A model generated the notes under the pieces. That model ran no database searches, was not told the DNA's origin, and was given only the letters and a program-made list of their open reading frames with translations. 64,000 bases of DNA from Plumapathes pennacea (Eukaryota > Cnidaria > Anthozoa > Antipatharia > Myriopathidae), in assembly GCA_964036295.1 (NCBI GenBank), contig OZ038462.1, forward strand, positions 24,005,863-24,069,862, read 5' to 3'. The translations under genes were made by a program, and so were the position numbers. Shown here piece after piece: positions 1 through 10,565 of the stretch. Each line of letters starts with the position of its first letter. Position 1 is the stretch's first letter.

Positions 1-216
1 GACCTGATGTATGAGGAGTATGAGGGGTGGTTGTGTAAATCGTGAAAACTTGACATTCTCTGGAAATGGTGCTACACTGGCCAATTTGTAGCGATACGAT
101 GTTGCGCTAAGAAACGTTGAGGTGTAACAACCTACCCTAACGATTTTCCAACGGCTTCGTCGAGCTTTTGTCGAGAATGATGACAAAGCTTTCGTACTAA
201 ATTTGATGCAACTTGG
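1..216. repeat. Direct repeat, left copy
   Basis: About 216 bases from the window edge recur at 3414-3630 with only scattered substitutions and one extra T. It probably extends upstream of the window. The core (ATACGATGTTGCGCT plus GGTGTAAC) also recurs in diverged form near 18150 and 33480 and, inverted, near 51270. It is therefore a dispersed family, not certainly an LTR pair. Confidence 0.75.
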
Positions 217-599
217 TGTAATATTTTAAACTTGACAACTGTCTGGTGTAGTTTTGCTTAGTTCGCTCGAGGCTGTTGAAGATACTGCGATCATCTGTTC
301 GAATCGCAACTGCTAAGATTTTAATACAGTAAACCGGCAGAACTTGAATATTAATGTATCGACCAGAGTACTGGACAGGCACCACTGGGACAGCTGGTGT
401 CACTTTCATTGTAAAAAATGTCGAAGGATTGGATCAAATACTAAACATTTTACACTTTTTTTTAGTGTAAGTCCGCTTAGCAGCGGGAAATGCTCCCCAG
501 CACAGTTTTCAGACGTTAGCTTTCTAAGTTATCTAACAAACAAAGACATTATCGCCTAACTATTATTCATAAGTTGTTTCGAAGCCACGTTATGCACTT

Positions 600-1245
600 A
601 ATAGGCATTTTAGCCTTGTTCCCGAGCGAAGCGAGGGTAATAATCACGACGCTAATGCAGCAAAATCGTCTATGTGGAGACTCCAAGCGGGTTGCCATCT
701 CGAAATGAGTTTGTTCGTGCGTCTGGCGTACGACCTCGTCCCCAGGGCCATCCGCGTTAAGCAACGACAAAGGATCAATCACGTGTCCCGCTGTAGTTTT
801 ACTGATACTCTGAATAAGGCCCCGTCCACACCACGCCGGATAAATTTGAAAACGCAACTTTCACTCTGGAAACGCAAGAAATGTTTTCCGTCCACACTGG
901 AAAACGGATAAAATGTTTCCGGGCCCAAATGTATTGTTATTGCTCTACAAACGTCCCTGACAATCTTTGAAACCACTTGACGTGACCACGTGAGTCAGCG
1001 TTTTCGAAAAGTTCCGTTTTCGGTCGTTTTCGGTGGACAATTTATCCGGATTAGTGTAGACGGTAGGCCTAACCGTAAGAATAAAGTTGCGTTTTCAAAT
1101 TTATCCGGCGTAGTGTGGACGGGGCCTAAGATCGATTGAACAAAGCAACAATATCGTAACTGCGTTCACAAAAATGAATTTGAAAACTGAAAAACTTGAA
1201 ACACAAAAGTCTCGTGAAACTCGTCTTCAAAAGAGAAGCTATTGA
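600..1245 (+). mobile_element. Fragment of arginine-rich ORF repeat (plus-strand copy), interrupted by a MITE
   Basis: This matches, in inverse orientation, the repeats ending near 32290, 49240 and 63930: the CGAGCGAAGCGAGGG motif, a GCGACGC / TAATGCAG block, the GGAGACTCCAAGCGG block and, after the MITE at 818-1126, a short ORF at 1174-1245. The ORF begins MNLKTEKLETQKSRETR, the same N terminus as the reverse-strand ORFs at 63735 and 49017, and stops after 23 codons. Broken copy. Confidence 0.6.
818..1126. mobile_element. MITE with GGCCCCGTCC terminal inverted repeats
   Basis: The ends are inverted repeats of over 40 bases, starting GGCCCCGTCCACAC and running into the GGATAAATTTGAAAACGC block. 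The element is flanked by TAA on both sides (815-817, 1127-1129). A 3-bp TWA duplication is typical of PIF/Harbinger elements, so this is probably a non-autonomous member. It interrupts a copy of the arginine-rich ORF repeat (600-1245). No coding capacity. Confidence 0.85.
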
Positions 1246-1555
1246 AATACGCTGACTTCGGATGTTGATATTTTGGGCTGGGAAGCTCCAAATTGCATGA
1301 AAATTGCACCAAACGAAAGCTAATTTCAACTAGGTCGTTCAGCGGCACGTCTCCTAAACGTAGCAGTCTTTTTTTGAACCGGAGAAACCCATCCCTCCCC
1401 CACCCCACTGAGGCAAAGTACGTAACAATGTTGAATGTGTGAATGGCGCATGCTCATACCGCACGCCGCTGGGAAAGACCGGAAGCAATCGTGGACGCAA
1501 AATGTCCGGAATTTCTGGCGATGAAAAAAGCTAGTAGCAAAAATTAAGTGGGATG

Positions 1556-1781
1556 TGAGATAAAATATTCAATTATATTGGAGGCCCTTGTCAAACACCA
1601 AACTTCATTATCTAGAGGGAACAATAATTTCTCCTGGGTTTAGTTTCCATGGAAACTAAACCCAGGATGATGTTGGAGCAGCACCTTAAATGTTACACGG
1701 CGCCCGTAGTCGCGGCTTTGTTATCCGTGGAAAATACGCGGTGAAGAAGAACACTTAGGATTTGTGAAGACCTTTACTAAA
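1556..1781 (+). promoter_or_regulatory. Conserved upstream block of copy A (candidate first exon or promoter)
   Basis: The block starts at the ATATTGGAGGCCC(T) motif and ends near GAAGACC. It recurs before copy C (17757 and 18958) and before copy E (50728), but was not seen before B. Those copies end in splice-donor-like sequence (AAG|GTGAGT in E). Here the matching site is weaker (TAAA|GTAGGC at 1782). It contains a perfect 34-bp palindrome at 1633-1666. The first-exon or promoter role is inferred from conservation and position only. Confidence 0.4.
1633..1666. repeat. Perfect 34-bp palindrome
   Basis: The two 17-base arms, centred on TTTCCA|TGGAAA, are exact reverse complements. The other copies of this upstream block keep the left arm (GTTTAGTTTCCATGG in the 17.8 kb copy) but not the right, so the full symmetry is special to this copy. 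Confidence 0.9.
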
Positions 1782-3089
1782 GTAGGCTACTGTCTGAAAA
1801 CGGTAAAAAATGTTTAAACGCTTCTGGAACTAAAGGAAAAAGAGCTACAACCACCAAACTCGGGCATGTTTATGAATGCTCTATAGAGAAGATAACTGTG
1901 ATTTCAGAATTGGTTGAAGTCAACTCACAAACGTGTATAATATTTGACCGTTAAGTGCCGATTGCGTTACTTAAAGCCGTTTTGTCACATTGTGTGCTTA
2001 GGAACTGTATTCTGCCTGATATAAGAGCATCATGCAGTGCAGCAACCGTGCGATACGTGTTTCAGACCTCGGAGAGAACAGTTACCTTATTTTTATTAGG
2101 CGGTGCCATATTCTTGAGTGAAATTTGATTGTTTGTTTGACCTCGTCTGGCCCAGTTTGTCATTACTCCCATCAATACTCCACAGTAAAATGCTAAATAA
2201 GAAACCTTCAAGACATTTTCAAAAAAACTGTAAACGCGATATGTTTGACAAACGTTAGATAAATCTTTCAATGCATTTTTTACTAATTTCACGACAGAAT
2301 TTTTTGTTTTTAGAACATTACTCCCTTAAAAGTCAAATTTAATGATTTAATGATTTGAATCTAATTATCTCTTTTGTTGTCGTTCAGTGGAGTAATGTTG
2401 TTTTTCCTTCTATACGAGGGAAACATTAAGCGGATTATGCAACAATATGGGCTTTAGATATAACTATTCACGGTAATACACTTTCCCAGCTTTTAACTGT
2501 TTTAAAACGGCCGAATTTGACAACAAACAACGGAGTATTGTCTGGTGTAATGTTGAGCAATCTCCGTCTGACGTCACATGAACAGTTGTCGCCACCATAA
2601 CACGGCTATTCGCAAGCTGTATGAATTATTATTCGATTCATCAAATTATCAAGTGTTATAAGCAAGTCCTATAACAAAAATCCGTGAATGAAACTTGCCG
2701 TCATGGCGAATTTCCGCCGCTAAACAGCTGCACCCTGGTACCAGACTCGGCATACGTGAATACTGTATTCCCTTTCAAGTAGGAAATTCAACGAGGATCC
2801 ATTTTCCTTTACACTAAATATGTTTAGCATCTTTTCAATACAGTCGATCGTCTTACTGTAAAATGTAGCTACTTAAAAATATATAAATTTCCTGTCAGCA
2901 GAGCTTTTAACCTTTAGAAGCCTAATGTGGGCCCTATTTTCTGCTAGCGGACAGTTTTTCGTTTCTATTTTTTATAAACTAGACATAAAATGATTTCTTG
3001 AGACAATATCTGCCAAGGTGTATCAAAATATTTCCCGTCCCTTCAGTCCAAGAACCTTAAACGGCGATTTTACTTCTGCGGAACAAACA

Positions 3090-3340
3090 CAATCATGATC
3101 AAAATTGTTGCGACGATTTCAAGTTTACCCCCTCCCCCCCATTCAATGTTGGGTAGTTGAGCATGGTTCGGCTTATAGCTGCACCACGGGCCAACACTGA
3201 ATGGAGGGGAGGGGGGGGGGGGGGGGGGGGGGGGACTTGAAAACAAGAAATATAAGACCTCCATAGGTTGTACGCATTTACATTGTGCTCCGGATGTGCG
3301 TAAGTGGAGCGTCCCAACGACTTTTGACCGTGATTGTAGT
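3090..3340. mobile_element. MITE with internal poly-G tract
   Basis: Imperfect terminal inverted repeats (CAATCATGATCAAAATTG on the left, matching the reverse complement of CTTTTGACCGTGATTG on the right) enclose a second inverted pair around 3136-3208 (ATTCAATGTTGG / CCAACACTGAAT) and a run of 24 G at 3211-3234. It is related in plan to the element at 7248-7511. Proline- and glycine-rich ORFs here are artefacts of the G run. Confidence 0.65.
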
Positions 3341-3413
3341 TGCCTCATACAAGTTTTAACTATACTCAATGCAGCTCTGTCTGCAAAACAACAAACGCCA
3401 TATTTCTTTTACT

Positions 3414-3630
3414 GACCTGATGTATGAGGAGTATGAGGGGTGGTTGTATAAATCGTGAAAACTTGACGTTCTCTAGAGATGGTGCTACACTAGTCAATTT
3501 TGTAGCGATACGATGTTGCGCTGAGAACCGTTGAGGTGTAACACCCTACCCTAACGATTTTCCAACGGCTTCGTCGAGCTTTTGTCGAGAATGATGACAA
3601 AATTTTCGTACTGAATTTGATGCAACTTGG
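3414..3630. repeat. Direct repeat, right copy
   Basis: This is the second copy of the 1-216 repeat, in the same orientation. Both copies contain the CTAACGATTTTCC and GCTTTTGTCGAGAATG blocks. No coding sequence. Confidence 0.75.
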
Positions 3631-4197
3631 CCGGTGCAATCTGCTATTTGAGTAAGAAACAAAAATGAACCAGACTACCGTATACAATTTTTGTTTTTAC
3701 TTTGTATTTCTCCTATGCTCGTAAACATTGCAGACCAATGAATCTGCAAGGTACAACGTCCAGTGTTAACTAATAGCGATTGCAACGAAACTGTAACTTA
3801 GGCAAGGAGATTGAAGGCGAGGATGACGAAAATATCGAATAAGTGAACTCAGAATGACTAATATTTCACTTCAAGCTTATATTATTGTATTAGTCACGTA
3901 CTTTTTCGAACATGAATCGCGAAGAGTATAAGACTTTTTATATCCCACTGAGCGCCACGAACCCTAACCTTAACTTTTACCTCATGGTCTCTTATCTGAT
4001 TGTAACCCTAAAACCAACCCCAACCCTCAACCAAAAATAAAAATTTCACCACAACACACTAGTTTCTCGCTCTCTGATTGGTCGATTTACCGTGGTAAAG
4101 AAGAGTCCAGACAACGATGCTGACGCCAGCATGTCACGCTTTGTAGCGAAATACAACGAAAGTTTCCTGTATATTTCTAAATGTTGTGGTAAAAAAC

Positions 4198-4379
4198 AAA
4201 TTTCCACTGGTTTGCCGTGATGTGGACTCTTATTTACCACGATTTACATCATCACATGGTCAAAATTAGTTGCGGACTCACTCGGCGAAGCGCCTCGTGA
4301 GTCCACAACATTTTGACCATGTGATGACGTAAATCGTGGTAAATAAGGGTCCACACCCACGGCAAACCAGTGGAAATTT
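4198..4379. mobile_element. Foldback MITE just upstream of copy A
   Basis: This near-complete palindrome has arms AAATTTCCACTGGTTTGCCG and its reverse complement, then TTTACCACGATTTAC and GTGGACTC blocks in mirror order. The loop contains CTCGGCGAAGCGCCTCGTGAG. It ends about 88 bases before the exon 1 acceptor of copy A and so lies in its upstream intron or promoter. Confidence 0.85.
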
Positions 4380-5781
4380 ATTAGATAGAAAGTGCGCATA
4401 TGAAATCCAAATTGACTGCGTTCCACGCTAACACCCTTTATGTCATGCTACATTTGAATTTTACAGGAAAGCAGTTTGTAGGAACTATGGAAGCAATTCA
4501 ACAAGAAAGCGTCGAGGAGGTAAAGCCTCCCGGCCGTGTGATGCTGATGTGGAGAGAATTTGTCGGTAACACAACCCTACACGGTCTGCGCTACGTTTTT
4601 CTGAAGAGACCCAAGTGGATGCGCGCGCTTTGGCTGATGTTAATACTCACAGCCACTGGCTACTACTCGCTCATCGTTGTCAACGCGGTAAAGAAATTCC
4701 TACAGCGGCCAATGAACACGGTTATCAACACAAAATACGTAAATGAAATGGACTTTCCCGCCATTACAATCTGTCCCAACAACCCCTTTACATTCAAGAA
4801 ACTTAGTCTTCGCGATCACGACGAGGACTTTGTGAAGCAAGGCTTAAATATCAGTGCAAGTGCCGCCACTGCAGCAGTTCGGGGCGGGAGGGCTTGTGGC
4901 CTGGCTCTCTTGTGCTGTTGTACTGATATTGCATCTTATTTCTCAATCGGATTTCCTGAATGTACACCGCAGTACATCATGCAACTGAACAATGCTTTAA
5001 AGAACAAAAATGTAACACCCAATCCGCATGAGATATATCTTCGGTTTGGAAGAAACCTCAATGATATTCTAAGTCCCATGCCGTTTTGTACGTTTGGAAA
5101 GATGGTGTGCAGCGCTGATGATTTTGATGCTGATGTCACAAACAGTGACGTATGTTTCACCTTCAATTCAGGAAACAAGAAACCAGCGAAGACGGTTAGA
5201 CACCCCGGCACAGCTGACGGACTCGAGATGATACTAGACACCCAGGATACAGACTCAATCGGAATGAACTCAAAAGGATTTAGGGTTATTTTTCATAACC
5301 AAGGAGAATTTTTTGACGGCATGAGTGGAATCAACATTCCGCCCGGTTTCCACTCAACCATCGTCATCTCACGCGAGGAGGTAAGAAGTACATTTTTAGA
5401 GTTGTAACTGCACATTAACCGATTTCTTCAACGAGTTAATTCTTCATCGCTGTCGTAGAAGAGGCACATAGTAACGGTCCACATGTTGCACGTTCAGTCA
5501 TGTTCAAGCCTTCTTGACAAAATCCCTTTCGTCATCGAGGATGGAATTTTTTTCTACTAGTAACTGGCAGTGTCTGAGAAGGTGGCACAAATTCACAATG
5601 AAAAAATTCACTTTCTTTGGCGTATTTCTTACTGATAACTGTGCTCATTGCCAGTTGTAGGAATCTCTTGACAGCCACGAAAACGCCTCTCGGTGGGCAT
5701 TGCATTAACAACATTTCCAAAGCGCTCGTCCCACTTGGATCTCTTCAGGGTTAGGTTGCGACAGTTCATTCCACATCAGCG

Positions 5782-6303
5782 CTGAAGGGAAGGGAGTCTT
5801 ATTTCCTCTTCTGAAGGGAAGGGAGTCTTAGTTCCTCTTCTGAAGGGAAGGGAGTCTTATTTCCTCTTCTGAAGGGAAGGGAGTCTTATTTCCTCTTCTG
5901 AAGGGAAGGGAGTCTTAGTTCCTCTTCTGAAGGGAAGGGAGTCTTAGTTCCTCTTCTGAAGGGAAGGGAGTCTTAGTTCCTCTTCTGAAGGGAAGGGAGT
6001 CTTAGTTCCTCTTCTGAAGGGAAGGGAGTCTTAGTTCCTCTTCTGAAGGGAAGGGAGTCTTAGTTCCTCTTCTGAAGGGAAGGGAGTCTTAGTTCCTCTT
6101 CTGAAGGGAAGGGAGTCTTATTTCCTCTTCTGAAGGGAAGGGAGTCTTATTTCCTCTTCTGAAGGGAAGGGAGTCTTAGTTCCTCTTCTGAAGGGAAGGG
6201 AGTCTTAGTTCCTCTTCTGAAGGGAAGGGAGTCTTAGTTCCTCTTCTGAAGGGAAGGGAGTCTTAGTTCCTCTTCTGAAGGGAAGGGAGTCTTAGTTCCT
6301 CTT
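5782..6303. repeat. 29-bp minisatellite, 18 copies
   Basis: Eighteen contiguous, exactly spaced 29-bp units run head to tail in intron 1 of copy A. The units differ almost only at one site (TTATTTCC or TTAGTTCC): units 1, 3, 4, 12 and 13 carry T, the rest G. The array ends about 77 bases before exon 2. The equivalent intron of copy B (around 12246-12270) has one diverged unit between the same flanking sequences, so the array grew from a single ancestral unit. The near identity points to recent expansion. Confidence 0.95.
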
Positions 6304-6549
6304 CAGCGTTTTGTTGATGACGAACATATTGAGCTGGACTTGCCTTAACCCCACATTAAACCAGTGTATTGTATCCTCAGGTTGTGAATCTACCAACCCC
6401 GTATGCTACAACTGCAAAGAAAAACCGCTGAAGATGTTTCCCCGCCACGAGAGAGGGCTGTGCGTTCGAATGCGACGCTGAGCTTCTGCTGGACAAGTGC
6501 GGGTGCCGACCATTCGGATACGATGGTAGACATGCAAAACAGTTCCTAA

Positions 6550-6770
6550 TTTTCACTAGAAATTAGAAGCAAGCAAAACCAAACGCGCGCGGTCTGGAAG
6601 AGCGAGCAGCGCGAATTCGCGCCTTGGACCCAGTCTCAAGCAGCAGCGTGAGGTATCGCCATCACCACTTGTTTGCTTGCGTGCGGGGAAGATCAACATC
6701 GGGTTTTGCATTTGTTCCGGCTGCCGAGAATGCTGGCAAAATTTGTTTTAACCAATTAAAAAGCAAACGT
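6550..6770. repeat. Dispersed repeat shared by channel introns
   Basis: This is homologous to 12520-12730 in intron 2 of copy B and, in inverse orientation, to 22250-22440 (copy C intron 2), 45930-46130 and 62320-62520. Shared blocks include GCTTGCTTGCGTG and a TTTTGCTTTTGTTCC / GATTGG segment. The short ORFs it carries are not conserved. Confidence 0.6.
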
Positions 6771-7247
6771 AAAACTAATAAAAGCAATGCCAGCTATTTG
6801 GAATTCGCATCCTCACATCAAGAACACCAAAAGTAACCTTTCGTTCAAGGGCTTTGGCATACACAATGTACTTCAAGAGTTGAGATATAATTATAGTTTA
6901 TATCTAGGCATATTTGCATATGTCACGTATCGTAAAGAACTCGATCGTCCTGAGTGTCGGTAGAAGTAAACGACCAAATTTAAATCTTGAAAGAAAAAGA
7001 AGTCATCTGACCAAGCAAAATACCATTGAGAGCAATCAACAAGCCTTAAATATTTTCTTGAAGTGATCGAGTCAGAATACCGACAAGATATGATATGGAC
7101 AGCATAACTTTCATTTTCATCTGAAAAAATATCTGATCTAGCATGTCCCCGTCAACAACTCAGTGATTTGACCAATCAGAGGGCAAGCTTTCCCGTCCCC
7201 GCCAATCTCTCGCCCAGATCTCGCGCGGCTGTAGTAGAGAGAGAGAG

Positions 7248-7511
7248 CTACAATCCTGGCCAAAAGTCGTGGGACACTTAGCCTTTTATCTAAAAATTAT
7301 GACACTTTCCCTCTTCCCCGGCGCCCCCCTCCCCCCTTGCAATGTTGAATGAATGTGCTCAAAGTGCACTCCCTTTAAGCAACATTGTATGGGGGGGAGG
7401 GGGAGGACTAAGTTTCGGAAACAGGAGCCGCTTTCGTTGTTCAACAAGGAGTGGTGGTGAAAACATAGCATTTTTTCAGAGTGTCCCACATACTTTTGGC
7501 CAGGATTGTAG
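7248..7511. mobile_element. MITE in last intron of copy A
   Basis: The terminal inverted repeats begin CTACAATCCTGGCCAAAAGT on both ends, followed by GTGGGACACT. The middle holds C-rich and G-rich runs around the mirrored AATGTTG / CAACATT blocks. It lies in the stretch where exons 3-5 would be expected. Confidence 0.8.
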
Positions 7512-7883
7512 GATAACCAGACCCAGGATAATGCGCAGTTAAAATTAAAGCTCGCCTCATTTTCTCTTTCAGGTGAAATCGGTGGTAACATGGGTTTGTT
7601 TCTCGGATGCAGTTTGCTCACAATCTGTGAGTTCGTGGATTTCCTCGCGAGCGTTTTCCTGTCGAGACGAAGGCGACGAGTGTTAGCTGTTTGATGCGAT
7701 GTGCTCCTCACAACCAAAAAGTTGACGCAAAATACAATAACGTGTAAATACAGAGTTTCAAGAGAGGAAACATATCAATTATCTCATGATGTGAATGCGT
7801 TGGGGCCGAGGGAATTTGGAAGCACGAAAATGCTACTTTTGACAAGTTCATATGAACTATTTCAAACGTTACTGTTTGACTTA

Positions 7884-8310
7884 AGGCCCGTCCAAACGAA
7901 CCCAACATCATCCAACATTGTTGTTGAGAACACTGAACACGACAAGGATTCTGGGACAAACAATTACCCAACTAGTTTCTTTCCTCTTTCCGTACAGTAC
8001 AGATGCAGTACTATATGCTCCTCAAAGCTGCAGCAATCAGATCCCGGTACCTCACGTGGACGTTCACTGTCCGCCATCTTTAAAGAAACACAATAGTGCG
8101 CATGCACGCATCCAACAATGTTGCGTCAGGCTGTCCAAACGAACACAACATGTTGTGCCACGGTTCATCGAACACGAGAACAAAAGAAATGTTGGATGAT
8201 GTTGAGCAGAAAGTTTGACCGAAATCAAACTTTATCCAACATCGTCCGACAAGGTGTCCAAACGAGCGCAACATGTTGGTCCAACACATTGGCTTCGTTT
8301 GGACGGGCCT
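7884..8310. mobile_element. MITE with AGGCCCGTCCAAACGA termini
   Basis: The inverted termini start AGGCCCGTCCAAACGA on both ends and are flanked by TTA on both sides (7881-7883, 8311-8313), consistent with a PIF/Harbinger-type 3-bp duplication. The interior has several CCAACAT / ATGTTG blocks in both orientations. It lies downstream of copy A. The ORFs inside are not conserved. Confidence 0.8.
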
Positions 8311-8578
8311 TTACTATAAGTTTATAAACCAGTACTCATTTAGTATCCACGTAGTTATTAGTTATTGGTAGAGCGGTGCGCTCGCAAAGTTTCACGGGTT
8401 TATCTTGGTTACCCACAAGGCACGTGGGTCCCAATCATCTGGTTTGTTGAAAACTCCCAGGCCAATTCTAAACCATCGAATCTGTTTTAAAGATATTTTT
8501 GTGGCATTTCCATCACGGGTACTTTGCTTGTACGGCTACAGGAAACAAATTCAAGTTATTGTTCTCAGATTCTTTCTA

Positions 8579-8871
8579 AGGAGGCAGTGTGGCCGAGTGG
8601 TTAGGGTGCCGGACTTAAAATCTGGAGGTCCCGGGTTCAAGTCCCGCTCTGACCACTAACTGAATTTGCAACACGGTATCCCTGAGTTCAAATCCTCGGC
8701 ACACTATGTAAATAGCCAACTGGTTAGCCTCTGACCAGTTGGGATTCTTAACAAATTTACGTTCAGTTTACGATATTTGGTTTCTACATTTCAAGTCTCC
8801 CCAATTAGCACGGCAGTGCTAAATATATTGAGACTCAAATAAAGTGATTTTTTTTTTTTTTTTTTTTTTTT
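8579..8871 (+). mobile_element. tRNA-derived SINE
   Basis: The head is tRNA-like, with an A box (GTGGCCGAGTGGTTAGG), a B box (GGGTTCAAGTCCC) and an anticodon arm with loop CTTAAAA (UAA). The variable loop is only about five bases, whereas true tRNA-Leu has a long one. The body includes the mirrored AACTGGTTAG / CTGACCAGTT hairpin. The 3' end is CAAATAAAGTGA followed by a T run to 8871. The head-body-tail structure is that of a Pol III-transcribed SINE, not a tRNA gene. Confidence 0.85.
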
Positions 8872-10545
8872 GTTGTGCGTTTCGTTCATGTACTACAGCC
8901 AAATATAACACAACGGGAATCACTGGCATAATAGTTGCTTTAACGTTATGCAGTTAATAGTTATTTAGCGTCTTATCCTATCCAAACACGCCAAGCCACC
9001 AATAAAATTCTGAACGTTTAGCTGTTGTTCAAGTTTTTAGCTGTTGTTAAATTATTATACATTTACCTTCTTTTTACCAGCTGCTGCTGCTCCATAGGAC
9101 ACAAACCACAAACTGTTGCTTTGTTCTTGCCTTAATAGTTATTTAAAGTGTTCAGTGCTTCATATCTAAAACACACAAGGTTAGCTCGTTTGAAGTGCAC
9201 TAGAGGTGAGTCAGCATCTACGTAAACACTATACCGGATATATTTTTCGTGGCGTCTTTTTTTGTTTTCGATAGGACTTCCGTTTACATCTGGTACGCTG
9301 TTTTAGGAGCGGGTTTTTCAACAGAACGCTGTTGCTACGCTCCGCTTCTGAAAGTGGTATGTTCCTGTATTTAATTACGTAGATTTTCAGGACGCTCCGA
9401 TCACATCATTAAATGATTGTGACGAAACCGCTCCGGACTGGCCTCCTGTTTATACTAGCCGGTATAGTGTAAAGTAGCTTCACCACACTACAAATATCAA
9501 AAGTAGAGGGGCCTGGTGACATTTGAATCGCTAAAATGGGATCAATCCAAGATCGACACCGAGATCGAATTGTCGCGTGTCAAACAACCACGGCTAAGAT
9601 CAATTGATAAAAGGTCTGTTCACCCGTGGCTCGCATTTAGCCGGACTGATCTCAAATCGACCTAGCTTCTTAGTGTGAAAGGTTTCACTTTTTCAAACTG
9701 ATGAATTTAGATGCCACAGCCTGTTTTGCTCCAACAGAGCTTTTCTTCGCAACAAGATAACTTTAGTTTCAAAGTTTACGTCCTTTAATTAGGATCCCAG
9801 CCGTTTGTAAGATTTCAGATCAATTTTTCTATGAAAAGTTATCATTGCAAAACTGTCATGACGGCATTCGGACAATTGAACTACATACATCTTGCTACAT
9901 GATTCCATTTTCATAGAAAAAATTTGCAAGCGAAACACCATGATAATAATTTCAATCTGCTTCCAAATGAGGCTACTAACTTTACTTGTTTCACTTTCAC
10001 ATTGTACGAGCCACACCTTTTTTTATTTGTGATTAATATATTTCCTCAAGAGAAACTTGCTTCTTCCGCTGCACTATAAATCCGAGTGAAATCAACTGTT
10101 TATGTATGATTGTGTGTATTATGTACTCCGTTGTGATAACAATTCGATACATTTTCACAATATTATGCGGAAAAATCTGACTTTAAAATTAAAAACCCAT
10201 GCAACTCAAAAATCAAATACAAATTAAAAACAGCCTTTTACTTTAATTAGTTTTCTAATCATGCTGAGTTAAAGACAATTGTTGGAGCGAGGACTTTTAA
10301 TGAACCACGCTATCCCGCATTCACATTCAAATGAAGATCCGCTGAGTGCGAATGGAATAAGTTGAATGTGTTGCATACATCATACTGTTGTACTTTGATT
10401 ACAGAAACAAAGCAAGTATTAACTAGATATTCATTACAAATAAAGATACGCTGGGTGGGAACGGAATAAGTTGATAGCACCTGCGGCCACTACAGAGCCA
10501 GGGTTAATTTGATGCCATACGAATTTGACCGCTTGTAAATTTTTC
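8872..10545. other. Intergenic stretch before copy B
   Basis: I see no gene here. Near 9220-9480 lies a degenerate relative of the CTATACCGGATA-type MITE at 27054 (GTAAACACTATACCGG on the left, CCGGTATAGTGTAAA on the right). The rest is AT-rich with no conserved block. The upstream block found before A, C and E was not seen. Confidence 0.5.
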
Positions 10546-10565
10546 GCAACAGAAAAGAGGCTGAA

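Larger units (their letters stand above)
4487..7694 (+). pseudogene. DEG/ENaC channel copy A, broken (exons 1, 2, 6 only)
   Basis: Exons seen: exon 1 4487-5380, exon 2 6381-6521 and exon 6 7573-7694. Exon 1 is open for 298 codons and carries the HG gating motif (residues 32-33, TLHGLRYVF), TM1 (about 45-66) and the FPAITICP motif that follows TM1 in this family. The start is the ATG at 4487, 20 bases after a likely acceptor (TTTTACAG, ending 4466); an upstream in-frame ATG at 4400 lies before that acceptor. The donor is GTAAGA at 5381, phase 0. Exon 2 follows TCCTCAG but has lost one base in the codon block for ATNCK relative to copies B, C and E, which brings TGA into frame within a few codons. 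A further 2-base loss downstream restores phase only after that stop. Nothing matching exons 3-5 lies between 6522 and 7572. Exon 6 is intact and encodes GCS at the pore. A truncated protein from exon 1 could still be made, but a channel lacking TM2 is unlikely to conduct. Confidence 0.85.

Noticed and set aside
3070-3369. Proline-rich protein ORFs
   Set aside because: They arise from the G run and C-rich parts of a MITE.
1-3630. LTR retrotransposon bounded by the 216-bp direct repeats
   Set aside because: No gag/pol, primer site or polypurine tract lies between them, and the repeat core is scattered elsewhere in the window.
4400-4486. Earlier start codon for channel copy A
   Set aside because: The extra 29 residues lie before a splice acceptor that is conserved in copies C and E, and are not part of the homology.
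5782-6303. CRISPR array
   Set aside because: There are no unique spacers: the 29-bp units are contiguous and almost identical, in a eukaryotic intron.
7701-8327. Several overlapping 70-130 codon ORFs
   Set aside because: All fall within the MITE at 7884-8310 and its edges, in both strands and frames, as expected for a palindromic element.
8580-8655. tRNA-Leu (UAA) gene
   Set aside because: The head has A and B boxes, but the variable arm is too short for tRNA-Leu, and it runs directly into a SINE body and T-rich tail.
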